From JBBRGK01 sp036741355 (GTDB taxonomy: Bacteria > Chloroflexota > Dehalococcoidia > CAUJGQ01): 64,000 nt of DNA. The stretch is from the NCBI GenBank assembly GCA_036741355.1, contig DAINSK010000018.1, forward strand, positions 3,734 to 67,733, given 5' to 3'. Both the position numbers and the translations under genes were made by a program. Below the pieces are notes generated by a model, which had not been told where the DNA came from, made no database searches, and worked only from the letters and a program-made list of their open reading frames with translations. Of the stretch, positions 52,080 through 60,379 are shown one piece after another (positions within the stretch are counted from its first letter, which is position 1; every line of letters starts with the position of its first letter).

Positions 52080-53312
52080 ATGGATTTCGAGGTTACTTAT
52101 AGCGAAGAGCAGCAACGTTTCCGCGAGGAGGTACGGGCGTGGTTCGAAGCGAATGTGCCGCAAGACATCAACCGAAAGCCTGCGGACAGAGAGGACTCCT
52201 ATAGTCTCTACCAGGCCCGCCGCGAGCTTGGCCGCCGTCTCGGTGAAAAGCGCTGGCTATTTCCCACCGCTCCGCGTGAATACGGCGGCGGCGGCATGGA
52301 CGTCGACCACGCGATCATCCTCGAAGAGGAGGCCGACCGCTTCGACCTCTCGCTGCCGCCGTTCTATAACACCGGCGGCACGCTCGGGGCTCCGAGCATC
52401 CTCGTCTGGGGCAGCGACGAGCAGAAGCGGAGGTTCCTGCCGCCGATCTACCACGGCGACGTCCGTACCTGGCAGTTGCTCTCGGAGCCTAGCGCCGGTT
52501 CGGACCTCGCCGGCGTGAAGACCACGGCCGTACGCGACGGCGACGAGTACCTTATCAACGGCCAAAAGATCTTTGTCGGCAGCGCTCACGGGACGGAACA
52601 GATGTGGACCCTCACCTGCACGGATCCGGGCGGCCAGCGCCACAAGAACCTGAGCTGGTTCATGATCGACGCTAGTTTGCCGGGAATCACCGTCCAGCCG
52701 ATGGACCTGCTCGGCGAGGGTGGCGAGGGCGGTTCAGACATGGGTCATAAGAACATCGTCTTCTTCGACGACGTTCGTGTCCCCGCGTTCAGCCTCGTCG
52801 GCGGCGAGAATAACGGCTGGGAAGTGGCCAGTACCCACCTCGAGCTCGAACACGGCGGCGGCGGGCGCATCGGCCGCAACCGACTGTGGGAGCGGCTGCT
52901 CACTTATTGCCAAGAGACGAAGCGCAACGGCAGACCGCTGACCGAAGACCCCGATGTCCGCGACCTGATGGCCGACATCTATATCAAGGGAGAAGTCACG
53001 CGGTTGTTTGGGCTACGCAACTTCTGGCTAACCCACGCCAGGCAACCGAAATCGTATGAAGGGCCGCAGCTTTCGCTGCACCGCAAGATGGCCGGTCTGT
53101 GGATGACCGGCGCGATCCTGGAGGCGATCGGCCCGGCCGCGCTAACCGACGACCTGACATGGGGCTCGCCCGATGGATTCCTGGAGAGCCAGCAGCGCAA
53201 CGGCATTGTGGCTGTACACCCGGGCGGCACCGCTGACATCCAGCGGGTCAGCATGGCGCGGCGTATTGGACTCGGCCGTTCCATCCGCGAGGCCGCCGGA
53301 ACGGTTCGCTAG
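52080..53312 (+). CDS. Acyl-CoA dehydrogenase (1)
   Basis: A 410-residue flavoprotein dehydrogenase. EEQQRFREEVRAWFEANVP at the N-terminal helix, RTWQLLSEPSAGSDLAG (FAD/substrate block), RDGDEYLINGQKIFVGSAHG and IVFFDDVRVPAFSLVGGENNGW near the middle. The C-terminal helical domain ends GTADIQRVSMARRIGL. All family blocks are intact. It would introduce an alpha-beta double bond into an acyl-CoA. With the next gene it probably forms a heterodimeric dehydrogenase, as is common for adjacent pairs. Confidence 0.9.
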   Translation: MDFEVTYSEEQQRFREEVRAWFEANVPQDINRKPADREDSYSLYQARRELGRRLGEKRWLFPTAPREYGGGGMDVDHAIILEEEADRFDLSLPPFYNTGGTLGAPSILVWGSDEQKRRFLPPIYHGDVRTWQLLSEPSAGSDLAGVKTTAVRDGDEYLINGQKIFVGSAHGTEQMWTLTCTDPGGQRHKNLSWFMIDASLPGITVQPMDLLGEGGEGGSDMGHKNIVFFDDVRVPAFSLVGGENNGWEVASTHLELEHGGGGRIGRNRLWERLLTYCQETKRNGRPLTEDPDVRDLMADIYIKGEVTRLFGLRNFWLTHARQPKSYEGPQLSLHRKMAGLWMTGAILEAIGPAALTDDLTWGSPDGFLESQQRNGIVAVHPGGTADIQRVSMARRIGLGRSIREAAGTVR

Positions 53313-53365
53313 AAGCGCACGGCCCGGACCATACATTGAAGTTCGGTATTAAACCGGGGGATTTC

Positions 53366-54487
53366 ATGGACCTGTCGCTCAACGAAAGCCAGCAAATGCT
53401 TCAGCGGGTGGTGCGCGACTTCATGGAGCGCGAAGCGCCCAAAGAAGCGATCGTCGCGTTGCAGGACTCCGATACCGGCTTTCGACCGGAGGTGTGGGAG
53501 ACGGCCGCCTCGCTCGGTTGGCTGGGGATGCTGATTCCGCCCGAATACGGCGGTAGCGGCGGTTCACTCACCGACGCGGCGATCATGTACGAGGAGCTGG
53601 GTCGGGGTCCTCTGTCCGGGCCGTTTTTCAGTTCCGGAGTCCTCGGCGCCCTGACCATTCTTGAGGCGGGCACTGAAGAACAGCGGCGGAGCATTCTCCC
53701 CGGCGTCGCCACCGGCCGCGACATCCTGACGCTCGCGGTTACAGAGCCCGACTACTCCTGGGGACCGCAGGGAGTGAATCTGAGGCCCGAACGGCGCGGT
53801 GATCGCTACGTACTGAATGGAACCAAGCTCTTCGTTAGCGATGCCGTGTCGGCGACCCACCTCATTGTCGCAGTTCGTACCGGTGAGGATGCCGGCGCCA
53901 TCAGCCTCCTGATCGTGGATAAAACGACGCCCGGGATCGCTGCACGCATCCTGCCGGGGTTTCTTAGCTGGCAGGGCGAGGTCAGCTTCACGGACGTGGA
54001 AGTACCGTCGTCGAATCTGCTCGGCACGGAAAACACCGGCTGGATCGCGATCGAGCGTATGCTCGTGCAGGCGTTGCCGGTGCTGAGTGCTTATGAAGTC
54101 GGCGGATCGCAGGCCGTGTTCGACATGTCGGTGGCCTACAGCAACACGCGCTTTCAGTTCGGCGTCCCGATCGGCCGCTTTCAGCGCGTGCAGGATCACA
54201 TCATTCGCCTCGTCAACCACCTCGATTCCGCCCGCTGGACGACGTACCAGGCGCTGTGGAAGCTTGACACCGGCCAGCCGGCGCGCGGCGACGTGCACAT
54301 GGCGAAAGCGGTCGCCAGCGAGGCGTACTTTGAGGCGTGCAACGCGGCGCACGAAGTTCATGCCGGCGTTGGCTCTGACCGCGCCTATGGTCTGACCGCG
54401 CACACGCAGATGTCGCGAACCCTCTTCCACTTCCTGGGCGACCCAAAGTGGCACAAACGGCGCATGGCCGACGCGCTGGCGTGGTGA
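53366..54487 (+). CDS. Acyl-CoA dehydrogenase (2)
   Basis: About 373 residues from ATG 53366, with GGGGG upstream; the TTG-start frame from 53336 is less likely. LNESQQMLQRVVRDFMEREAPKEAI opens the protein; SLGWLGMLIPPEYGGSGGSLTDAAIMYEELG, the YVLNGTKLFVSDA block and EVSFTDVEVPSSNLLGTENTGW follow. The EPDYSWGP loop replaces the usual E-P-x-A-G-S-D, so substrate contacts differ from gene 1. Probable partner of dehydrogenase 1 and last gene of the forward operon. Confidence 0.88.
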   Translation: MDLSLNESQQMLQRVVRDFMEREAPKEAIVALQDSDTGFRPEVWETAASLGWLGMLIPPEYGGSGGSLTDAAIMYEELGRGPLSGPFFSSGVLGALTILEAGTEEQRRSILPGVATGRDILTLAVTEPDYSWGPQGVNLRPERRGDRYVLNGTKLFVSDAVSATHLIVAVRTGEDAGAISLLIVDKTTPGIAARILPGFLSWQGEVSFTDVEVPSSNLLGTENTGWIAIERMLVQALPVLSAYEVGGSQAVFDMSVAYSNTRFQFGVPIGRFQRVQDHIIRLVNHLDSARWTTYQALWKLDTGQPARGDVHMAKAVASEAYFEACNAAHEVHAGVGSDRAYGLTAHTQMSRTLFHFLGDPKWHKRRMADALAW

Positions 54488-54546
54488 GGCAGGCTTCGGG
54501 AGTGGGCAGTGGGCAGTCGTGGAGCTAACCAAGGGGCGCGGTGCGG

Positions 54547-55152
54547 TTAGGCTCTGCCGAGGATTTGGGCGACGGGAAGGCTGAGGTCCGGGAACGCGGA
54601 AGGCGTAATCGAGCCGTTGCGGGTCACTATCGAAGTAAGTTCATATCGATTGTCCCGCGGCTGCCGGTTGACCAGCACGCGGTTTCTCACCAGGTCGACG
54701 ATCCATACCTCGGCGATTCCGGCGCGGGCATAGAGCGGCAGCTTGGTGCCGCGATCGTAGCGCAGCGTCGTATCCGAAACCTCGATCACCAACAGCACAT
54801 CTTCCGGACCCGGCACGGTAGGCAGATCGTATACCCCCAACCGAAAGAGTACGAGATCGGGCTGGGGCATTGAAAACGGGGGCAACAGCACGGCGTTCTG
54901 GATACTGACGATCGCCCGTCCGGCCACGTGCAGTACAAACCATTCGGTGATTCGGTTGACACAATGCATGTGCCGGATACCCATAGCGGCCATCTGGATA
55001 AGCTCTCCCTCGATTAGCTCGACGCGATCGTCTTCGCCAAGGATGCCCGCCTCAGCCATGCGATAGAACTCGTCGGCTGTGAGCCGCCGGCGCGCCGGAA
55101 GCGACGGTGACTCGCCACCGTGCGAAGGACCAGAAATCGTGATGCTTGCCAT
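54547..55152 (-). CDS. Uma2 family endonuclease (DUF820)
   Basis: A 201-residue Uma2/DUF820 protein of the restriction-endonuclease-like fold. RRLTADEFYRMAEAGILGEDDRVELIEGEL is the typical start; MPQPDLVLFR and EDVLLVIEVSDTTLRYDRGTKLPLYARAGIAEVWIVDL carry the PD-(D/E)xK type residues. These proteins are abundant in cyanobacteria and Chloroflexota and often multicopy, with unknown cellular role. Converges with the CoA-transferase/dehydrogenase operon. Confidence 0.88.
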   Translation of the reverse strand: MASITISGPSHGGESPSLPARRRLTADEFYRMAEAGILGEDDRVELIEGELIQMAAMGIRHMHCVNRITEWFVLHVAGRAIVSIQNAVLLPPFSMPQPDLVLFRLGVYDLPTVPGPEDVLLVIEVSDTTLRYDRGTKLPLYARAGIAEVWIVDLVRNRVLVNRQPRDNRYELTSIVTRNGSITPSAFPDLSLPVAQILGRA

Positions 55153-55314
55153 GGTGTGCTCCCGCGAGACCGCTTAGCGCCAGTATCCGCGATTCTCGGT
55201 TCCCTGTAAAAGAACGGACGGGTTGCCGCGGACGATCGTCGCGCCGGCTCGGTTACCAGAGGGACGGAGCCCATCTAGTAAGATAGCGGCGGAAGAACTC
55301 GCCGGAGGCGTGGG

Positions 55315-55908
55315 GTGCGATATCATCGCGGACTGATCAGAGCCGCACTGGTGCTTGGTATCGCCGTGGTTGCCGTCGCGGCGACCTGGCACGGCACAAT
55401 CAGAACGCTCCCGGCGCAGGCGGGACCGGCGCAGGCCTCGCCCGTGAACCTGGGCTGCCGGCCCCCTGCGACAGTGCCCGCGGGCATTGTGGGAACATCC
55501 ATCGCCATATACGCGGCGGGCTGGAACCTGGTGGCCGGAAACGACATGGACTTTGACGGCGTGAGCGGGCTGCTCTATACCTACAATCCCGCCACCGGGG
55601 ACTACGTCACTGTCCAATCCGGCGCCAATCTGGCGCCTGGTAAAGCAGCGTGGGCTTACTTCCCCTGCCCAACGGGTAGGAACTTCTGCGTGTGCGCACC
55701 GCTGATTACCAGTATCACGATTCCCGCAGGCCAGTACGCCATGATCGGCAACCCTGGATTTGGGACAATAAACCTGACCGGCGTCGCCGATGCCGTCATC
55801 TACACCTACGACCCGGTGTCCGCCGCGTATCAGCAGACCACCAAGCTCGGGCCGGGTCAGGGAGCCTGGGCGTACTCTGCGGCCGGTGGCACGCTCCAGT
55901 TCCGCTAA
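55315..55908 (+). CDS. Secreted protein of two GW-repeat modules
   Basis: A 197-residue exported protein from GTG 55315 (GGAGG upstream). Residues 1-40 form a signal peptide (ALVLGIAVVAVAATW). Two modules follow: residues 65-122 (YAAGWNLVAGN...LLYTYNPATGDY...GKAAWAYF) and 135-197 (PAGQYAMIGNP...VIYTYDPVSAAY...GQGAWAY). They match the two modules of the protein at 44615, but the chagasin-like domain is absent. Two cysteine pairs (CPTG, FCVC) may form disulfides. No membrane anchor is visible at the C-terminus. Function unknown. Confidence 0.7.
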   Translation: MRYHRGLIRAALVLGIAVVAVAATWHGTIRTLPAQAGPAQASPVNLGCRPPATVPAGIVGTSIAIYAAGWNLVAGNDMDFDGVSGLLYTYNPATGDYVTVQSGANLAPGKAAWAYFPCPTGRNFCVCAPLITSITIPAGQYAMIGNPGFGTINLTGVADAVIYTYDPVSAAYQQTTKLGPGQGAWAYSAAGGTLQFR

Positions 55909-55932
55909 TCGGATGCAACGTCCAACTCAGCG

Positions 55933-56814
55933 TTAGACCGTGCCACCGCCTGAAACGTCCCCGTCCATGAATCCGCGCAATGCCTGGTAGAAGAGTTCCG
56001 GATACTCCATGGGGCCGAAGTGTGTCGCGCCCGGCATGATGGTCGATTCGCAGCGGGGAAACATGCGGCGTAGCCCAGCCGCTGGATCCTCTCCCTCACG
56101 TACGCGGCCGCCGTTGGCGCCGAACATTGCAACGACGGGGACCTCCGGTCCGCTCAATTCGGACCACGGCTCGGGGTCGGCCAGCGCCGCATACAGCAGC
56201 GCCTCGACCCTGGGCGGGCAACGAAGCTCGATCGTTCCGTCCTCACGATCGACGGTGCCAAAGTCGACATAAGCCCGAAGGTAGCGCTCATCCCAATTTC
56301 GGAAGGCATCGCGCGTGAGCCAGTGGCCGAGTAGACCGTCGCGGCTGGGGAACACCGACCGTCGTGCCAGAGCGCGTTCGGCCATCTGGGAAATCCGCCG
56401 GCCGCTGGGGGCGTGGTGCGGCGCCGAAGGCAGCGGCATCGTCGGTTCATACACAAAAACGCCGCGGACGCGTTCCGGCACGGCCGCCGCCGTCAGCAAC
56501 GATACGCCGCCGCCGCGCGAGTGTCCGGCCAAGATCAGGTCGCGGAGATCGAGCGACTCGATCAGCCCGATGATATCGTCTCGCATTTGCTGCCAGCCGT
56601 AGCCGGCTTCGGGCTTGTCGGAGGATCCATGGCCGCGCAGGTCTGCCGCCACGACGGTATATCCATCGGCGGCGAGACGCTCGGCAAGCGGCGACCAAAT
56701 GCCGGCGCAATGGCTGCTGCCGTGCAGCAACAAGAGAGAGGGTGAGCCTTCGCCCCAGCGCAGGTAATGGATCGCGACGGCGCCGATCCGAACCGAATCT
56801 CCGTGCGCGATCAC
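55933..56814 (-). CDS. Alpha/beta hydrolase
   Basis: About 293 residues from GTG 56814; the longer frame to 57162 runs across the VapC remnant and is not supported. LLLLHGSSHCAGIW near residue 30 gives the oxyanion loop, VVAADLRGHGSSDKP follows, nucleophile elbow LAGHSRGGGVS near residue 96, and PGATHFGPMEYP near the C-terminus holds the His. It is a standard hydrolase of unknown substrate. Confidence 0.82.
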   Translation of the reverse strand: MIAHGDSVRIGAVAIHYLRWGEGSPSLLLLHGSSHCAGIWSPLAERLAADGYTVVAADLRGHGSSDKPEAGYGWQQMRDDIIGLIESLDLRDLILAGHSRGGGVSLLTAAAVPERVRGVFVYEPTMPLPSAPHHAPSGRRISQMAERALARRSVFPSRDGLLGHWLTRDAFRNWDERYLRAYVDFGTVDREDGTIELRCPPRVEALLYAALADPEPWSELSGPEVPVVAMFGANGGRVREGEDPAAGLRRMFPRCESTIMPGATHFGPMEYPELFYQALRGFMDGDVSGGGTV

Positions 56815-56957
56815 TGGGGCGTCACCCCGATGGAGGCATTGCGGTGCGGTAATGCGCGAATTGTCATGGTGTACTTCAGCGTTGCCGCCAGTGATGACGG
56901 GTGTCAAGCGCAAGCCCGCGAAGACGAACGAAGGTTGAACGTTGCGGAAGGTCAGCG

Positions 56958-57087
56958 CTACAGCTGGGTCAGGTCGATAAAGCGGCCATACTCCCGGAAG
57001 TTCCGGTCGAAGTGGAAGGCGTGGGTGATACTCAGGCGTTTCATAACTGCGAAGCTGGTCGCAGCCGCGGCATCGACCACGGGTGAT
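56958..57087 (-). pseudogene. VapC-type PIN toxin, C-terminal remnant
   Basis: In the 330-base gap between two genes, the minus strand encodes VVDAAAATSFAVMKRLSIT and HAFHFDRNFREYGRFIDLTQL then TAG at 56958. This is the last third of a VapC PIN-domain toxin (D-A-x-S-F-A-x-M then F-x-F-D-R-x-F). No start or N-terminal two thirds are present, so it is a relic. It resembles the tail of the broken vapC at 63178. Confidence 0.6.
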
Positions 57088-57145
57088 TGACAGGAACCGT
57101 ATACTTCTCCAAACGATCACCGGATGCCCTGACTGGAGCAGCAGC

Positions 57146-58759
57146 ATGACCTCACTCGACACGGCCTACTACTGTGCGGACGGTACCCCATTCCCGGTAG
57201 CCTGGGCGCGGCCCGAGGACGAGACGCGGACTTGGCTGCGCGATGCCTCCCACTGGCCTCAGCCCGTATGTCCGCTCGAGGCTGCCCTCCATTCCCTTGG
57301 CCACCGCGCCGGTCTCCGCGCCTTTGCCGAGGCCGCGATCCCCGTGCAGCCCGTCTGGCGGCAGGTCTATGTGCTGAACGGTTATCTGTACTTCGACTAC
57401 GCGCCGGCTCCGCCAGAGGAGCAGCACCGGACCGAAGAAGCCATTAACCGCTTTGCCGACCGCTCTGGCGGCGTGCTGGGGGCGTGGGAGGGCTTTGCCC
57501 TGCCCCGCGTGCAGACCGCCTGCAGGCTGCTGGATGACGCCGATGACGCCACGCCGGTCGCCGCCCTCGCCGACGCGTGGTATTACGCTTGGATGCTCAC
57601 GATGGCCGCCCTTCGACCAGCAGGAATGCTTCAGGAACGGTTGCGCGTGCTCTGCATCCACGCCTTCGGAGAGGACGGCGCCTTGCTGGCGTCGGAGCTG
57701 GTCTCCGGTTCGGCAAACGCAACGCTGGCGGCCAACGCGGCGCTCTGGGAAGCGGCGCAGAGCGCCGCGGCGATCCCGGCCGTGCGCACCCTCCTGCTCG
57801 ATGCACGTGCAAAGCCGGATCTCGGGGCCCTCCGGACGGTTCCGGGGAGCGCCTCGTTCGTCGCGGCCATCGAGGGACTGCTTGCGCGCTACGGCCGCCG
57901 CGCCGAGTCTTGGAACCTGCTCGCACACACGTGGAGCGAAGACCCTGCGCCGTTGATCGGGCTCCTGCGACAACTCTTGACGTCGTCAGCGCCGCCACCG
58001 GCGGAAGCACTAGCCGCCGCGGTCGGGCGCCGCGCCGCACTCTCTGTGGAGGTCGAGGCGCGACTGCCGGCCACGCCCGGCCTCCGCGCGCGCTTCCGCG
58101 ACCTGGTCGCTGAGGCGCCGGACTTTGTGCCGGTGAAAGAAGGGCGTGCCGAATGGCAGCTTGTGGCGTGGGGCAGCCTGCGCGGTGCCCTCCTGCGCCG
58201 CGGCCGCAGCTTGGCTGCAGCGGGGAGCATCAGAGACGCAGAGGACGTCTTCTTCCTGTTGCCCGAGGAGATCGACCGCCCCGCGGGCGACCTAGCCGCA
58301 CGCGCGGCTGACCGTCGCCAGGCGTGGCAGCAGTGGGCACAGCGGACCCCGCCAGCCACGATCGGCCGTCCGCCGCAGCCCGCGGATGACGCGGCCGCGC
58401 CGCCCGCGACGGCGCCTGAGCCCCGCGTCATCCGCGGGCTCGCGGCCAGCCGGGGACTGGCCACCGGGCGAGCGCGGGTCGTGACGAGCCTGGCGGGTGC
58501 GGACCGGCTAGAGCCGGGGGATGTCCTCGTCTGCGTGATGACGGCGCCCCCGTGGACACCGCTCTTCGGCATCGCCGCGGCCGTGGTGACGGACACTGGT
58601 GCACCCCTGTCCCATGCGGCGATCGTCGCCCGGGAGTACGGGATCCCCTGCGTCGTCGGGGCGCGCGGGGCGACGGCAGCGATTCCCGATGGTGCGCTCG
58701 TCACGGTGGATGGCGGAGCTGGGATAGTGCGCTGGGAGGACGCGACGGCGGCGTTGTGA
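57146..58759 (+). CDS. PEP-utilising mobile (swivelling) domain protein without ATP-grasp
   Basis: About 537 residues from ATG 57146. The C-terminal 110 residues are a phosphohistidine swivelling domain: VIRGLAASRGLATGRARVV, then TDTGAPLSHAAIVAREYGIP with the phosphorylated His and VDGGAGIVRW. The first 420 residues are helical and match the linker/substrate-recognition part of rifampicin phosphotransferase- and PEP synthase-like enzymes (EDVFFLLPEEI is typical). The ATP-grasp domain that normally phosphorylates the His is missing, and no such gene lies nearby. Its stop overlaps the next gene by GTGA. Confidence 0.78.
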   Translation: MTSLDTAYYCADGTPFPVAWARPEDETRTWLRDASHWPQPVCPLEAALHSLGHRAGLRAFAEAAIPVQPVWRQVYVLNGYLYFDYAPAPPEEQHRTEEAINRFADRSGGVLGAWEGFALPRVQTACRLLDDADDATPVAALADAWYYAWMLTMAALRPAGMLQERLRVLCIHAFGEDGALLASELVSGSANATLAANAALWEAAQSAAAIPAVRTLLLDARAKPDLGALRTVPGSASFVAAIEGLLARYGRRAESWNLLAHTWSEDPAPLIGLLRQLLTSSAPPPAEALAAAVGRRAALSVEVEARLPATPGLRARFRDLVAEAPDFVPVKEGRAEWQLVAWGSLRGALLRRGRSLAAAGSIRDAEDVFFLLPEEIDRPAGDLAARAADRRQAWQQWAQRTPPATIGRPPQPADDAAAPPATAPEPRVIRGLAASRGLATGRARVVTSLAGADRLEPGDVLVCVMTAPPWTPLFGIAAAVVTDTGAPLSHAAIVAREYGIPCVVGARGATAAIPDGALVTVDGGAGIVRWEDATAAL

Positions 58760-59079
58760 CCGGCGACCATACCCCAGAGAGGGCACCCAAGCTCATCGAG
58801 ACGCTGCAGCAGCGCCAGCTCATCAAGGCTGGGGAGGGCGGCGCGAGCGTGACACGGCCCAATGCCGGTATCCTGTGGCCAGCACTGGAGCAGCCGGTGA
58901 GACTCGGTTTACGCGACCTCGGACTCGTGCTGATCACAATCGCCATCGTTTTGCTAATCGTGCAACTCGTCCTCGATAAGAGCGCCCGATCGGGATGGGC
59001 AGGGTGGTTGGGTCTGGGCCTCCTGACGCTGACGCTGGTCCTGCTCGTTCTCCAACGACGAACCCGCGGGCGACTCTGA
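58756..59079 (+). CDS. Two-helix membrane protein (107 aa)
   Basis: GTG 58756 overlaps the previous stop (GTGA), so the gene is coupled to the swivelling-domain protein. A polar N-terminal half of about 55 residues is followed by two membrane segments, LGLVLITIAIVLLIVQLVL and WLGLGLLTLTLVLLVL, and a basic end RRTRGRL. Family not recognised; it may anchor its partner at the membrane. Confidence 0.6.
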   Translation: MTGDHTPERAPKLIETLQQRQLIKAGEGGASVTRPNAGILWPALEQPVRLGLRDLGLVLITIAIVLLIVQLVLDKSARSGWAGWLGLGLLTLTLVLLVLQRRTRGRL

Positions 59080-59081
59080 TG

Positions 59082-59750
59082 TTATAGGGGCTCCTTCCAG
59101 CGATCGCCGAAGACCACGTCTTCGAGCGGCCGGCGTTGCGCGATGCCCCAGCGGCCGCGTGGGTAGCCGAGCGGAATCAACGCCACCGTTTCCACGCCCT
59201 CCGGGATGCCGAGCAGTTCCCGGACTATGTCTTCCCGCTGGCGGTGGACGGTCGTCAAAGTGCTGCCGATCCCAAATGCCCGCGCGGCCAGCATCAGGTT
59301 CTGGACCGCCGGATAGATCGACGAGCCGGTGACGACGTTCGTCGGCCGTCCTCCCGTGCGGATGCAGGCGATAACGATCGCGGGAGCGTCCTGCAGGTGC
59401 TCGCCCAGGTACAGGCCGGAGCGCGCCATTGACTTCACGCGTGCATTTGCTGGGTCGTCGGAGTGCAGGGCGTCGTAGTACGCACCGCCGGGCTGAAAGA
59501 GGGCGTCGATCGCGGGCTTGTAGACCTTCGCAAGTTCGGCCCTCAAGTGCGGATCTTGCACGACGACGAATGACCAGCCCTGCTGGTTGCTGCCGCTGGG
59601 CGCGCGGATAGCGGCATCCATGATGGCACGCAAAACGTCTATCGGGATCGGATCCCGCTTCAGCCGTCGCATGGCGCGCGTGGTGTAGATCGCCTCCAGC
59701 ACGTCCATGCCGGCCATCGGTATGGACGGCTGCTCTTCCTGGCTCGTCAT
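59082..59750 (-). CDS. Nitroreductase family protein
   Basis: A 222-residue FMN-dependent nitroreductase from ATG 59750 (GGAGGCAGGT upstream). VLEAIYTTRAMRRLKRDPIP near residue 20 and AAIRAPSGSNQQGWSFVVVQD are the FMN-binding blocks; SSIYPAVQNLMLAARAFGIGSTLTT and ALIPLGYPRGRWG complete the fold. Different branch from the protein at 35405. Could act on quinones, nitroaromatics or enones; unknown. Confidence 0.88.
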   Translation of the reverse strand: MTSQEEQPSIPMAGMDVLEAIYTTRAMRRLKRDPIPIDVLRAIMDAAIRAPSGSNQQGWSFVVVQDPHLRAELAKVYKPAIDALFQPGGAYYDALHSDDPANARVKSMARSGLYLGEHLQDAPAIVIACIRTGGRPTNVVTGSSIYPAVQNLMLAARAFGIGSTLTTVHRQREDIVRELLGIPEGVETVALIPLGYPRGRWGIAQRRPLEDVVFGDRWKEPL

Positions 59751-59951
59751 ACCTGCCTCCGCGCCTGGAGTATAGGGTACTCTACCGCCGGCCACGGTCC
59801 GGGTACGTCGGCAACGCCCCCTACGCCATCGCGGCGCGAGGGAACGGCCCAGCGAACGCCGTCGTGCCTGCAATCAAAACGGGTGCAGCAGCGGCGGCTC
59901 ACGCCGTCCTCGCGGACGGGATGGTTACGCCGTTTTACCGCTTTGACATGG

Positions 59952-60347
59952 TTATCGTTGGACGATCTGCGTCAGTACGCCCCCCGCGGCGGAGGGATGC
60001 ACGAAGATCTGTCCCTTGACCGGATTACCCGGCCCCGGATCGCCAACGAGCCGCACGCCCTTGTCCCGTAGCTCCCGGACCGTCTTCTCGACGTCGTCCA
60101 CCCGTAATGCGATCAGATAGACGCCGTCGCCCGATGCGGCGACCCGGCGACCGACGGGGCCGGTCTCATTCGTGGGCGAAACCAGCTCGAGGTAACTTTC
60201 GTCGAAGCGGAAGTAGGCGTTCTTGAAGCCCGCGCCCTGCGGCTCGCCCCGGTCGCTTGCCGGCACTCCATAGGTCTTTTCGAACTGCGCGATGCTGGCA
60301 TCGAGGTCTTTCACCGCGATGACCACGTGGTCGACTCCTTTGAACAT
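59952..60347 (-). CDS. VOC family protein (methylmalonyl-CoA epimerase/glyoxalase-like)
   Basis: A 131-residue vicinal-oxygen-chelate protein. MFKGVDHVVIAVKDLDASIAQFEKTYG is the standard first beta-alpha-beta motif with metal-ligand His; FDESYLELVSPTNETGPVGR and GVYLIALRVDDVEKTVRELRDKGVRLVGD give the second half. HPSAAGGVLTQIVQR ends with the glutamate-site replaced. In the context of CoA genes a methylmalonyl-CoA epimerase-type or glyoxalase role is possible. Thirty-two bases from the hydratase gene on the same strand. Confidence 0.85.
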   Translation of the reverse strand: MFKGVDHVVIAVKDLDASIAQFEKTYGVPASDRGEPQGAGFKNAYFRFDESYLELVSPTNETGPVGRRVAASGDGVYLIALRVDDVEKTVRELRDKGVRLVGDPGPGNPVKGQIFVHPSAAGGVLTQIVQR

Positions 60348-60379
60348 CGAACGCTCCTTCGTGCGTAATGTGACCGAGC

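Noticed and set aside
56815..57162. N-terminal extension of the alpha/beta hydrolase to 57162
   Set aside because: The extension lies over the VapC remnant and shows no hydrolase-like sequence; GTG 56814 starts the conserved domain.
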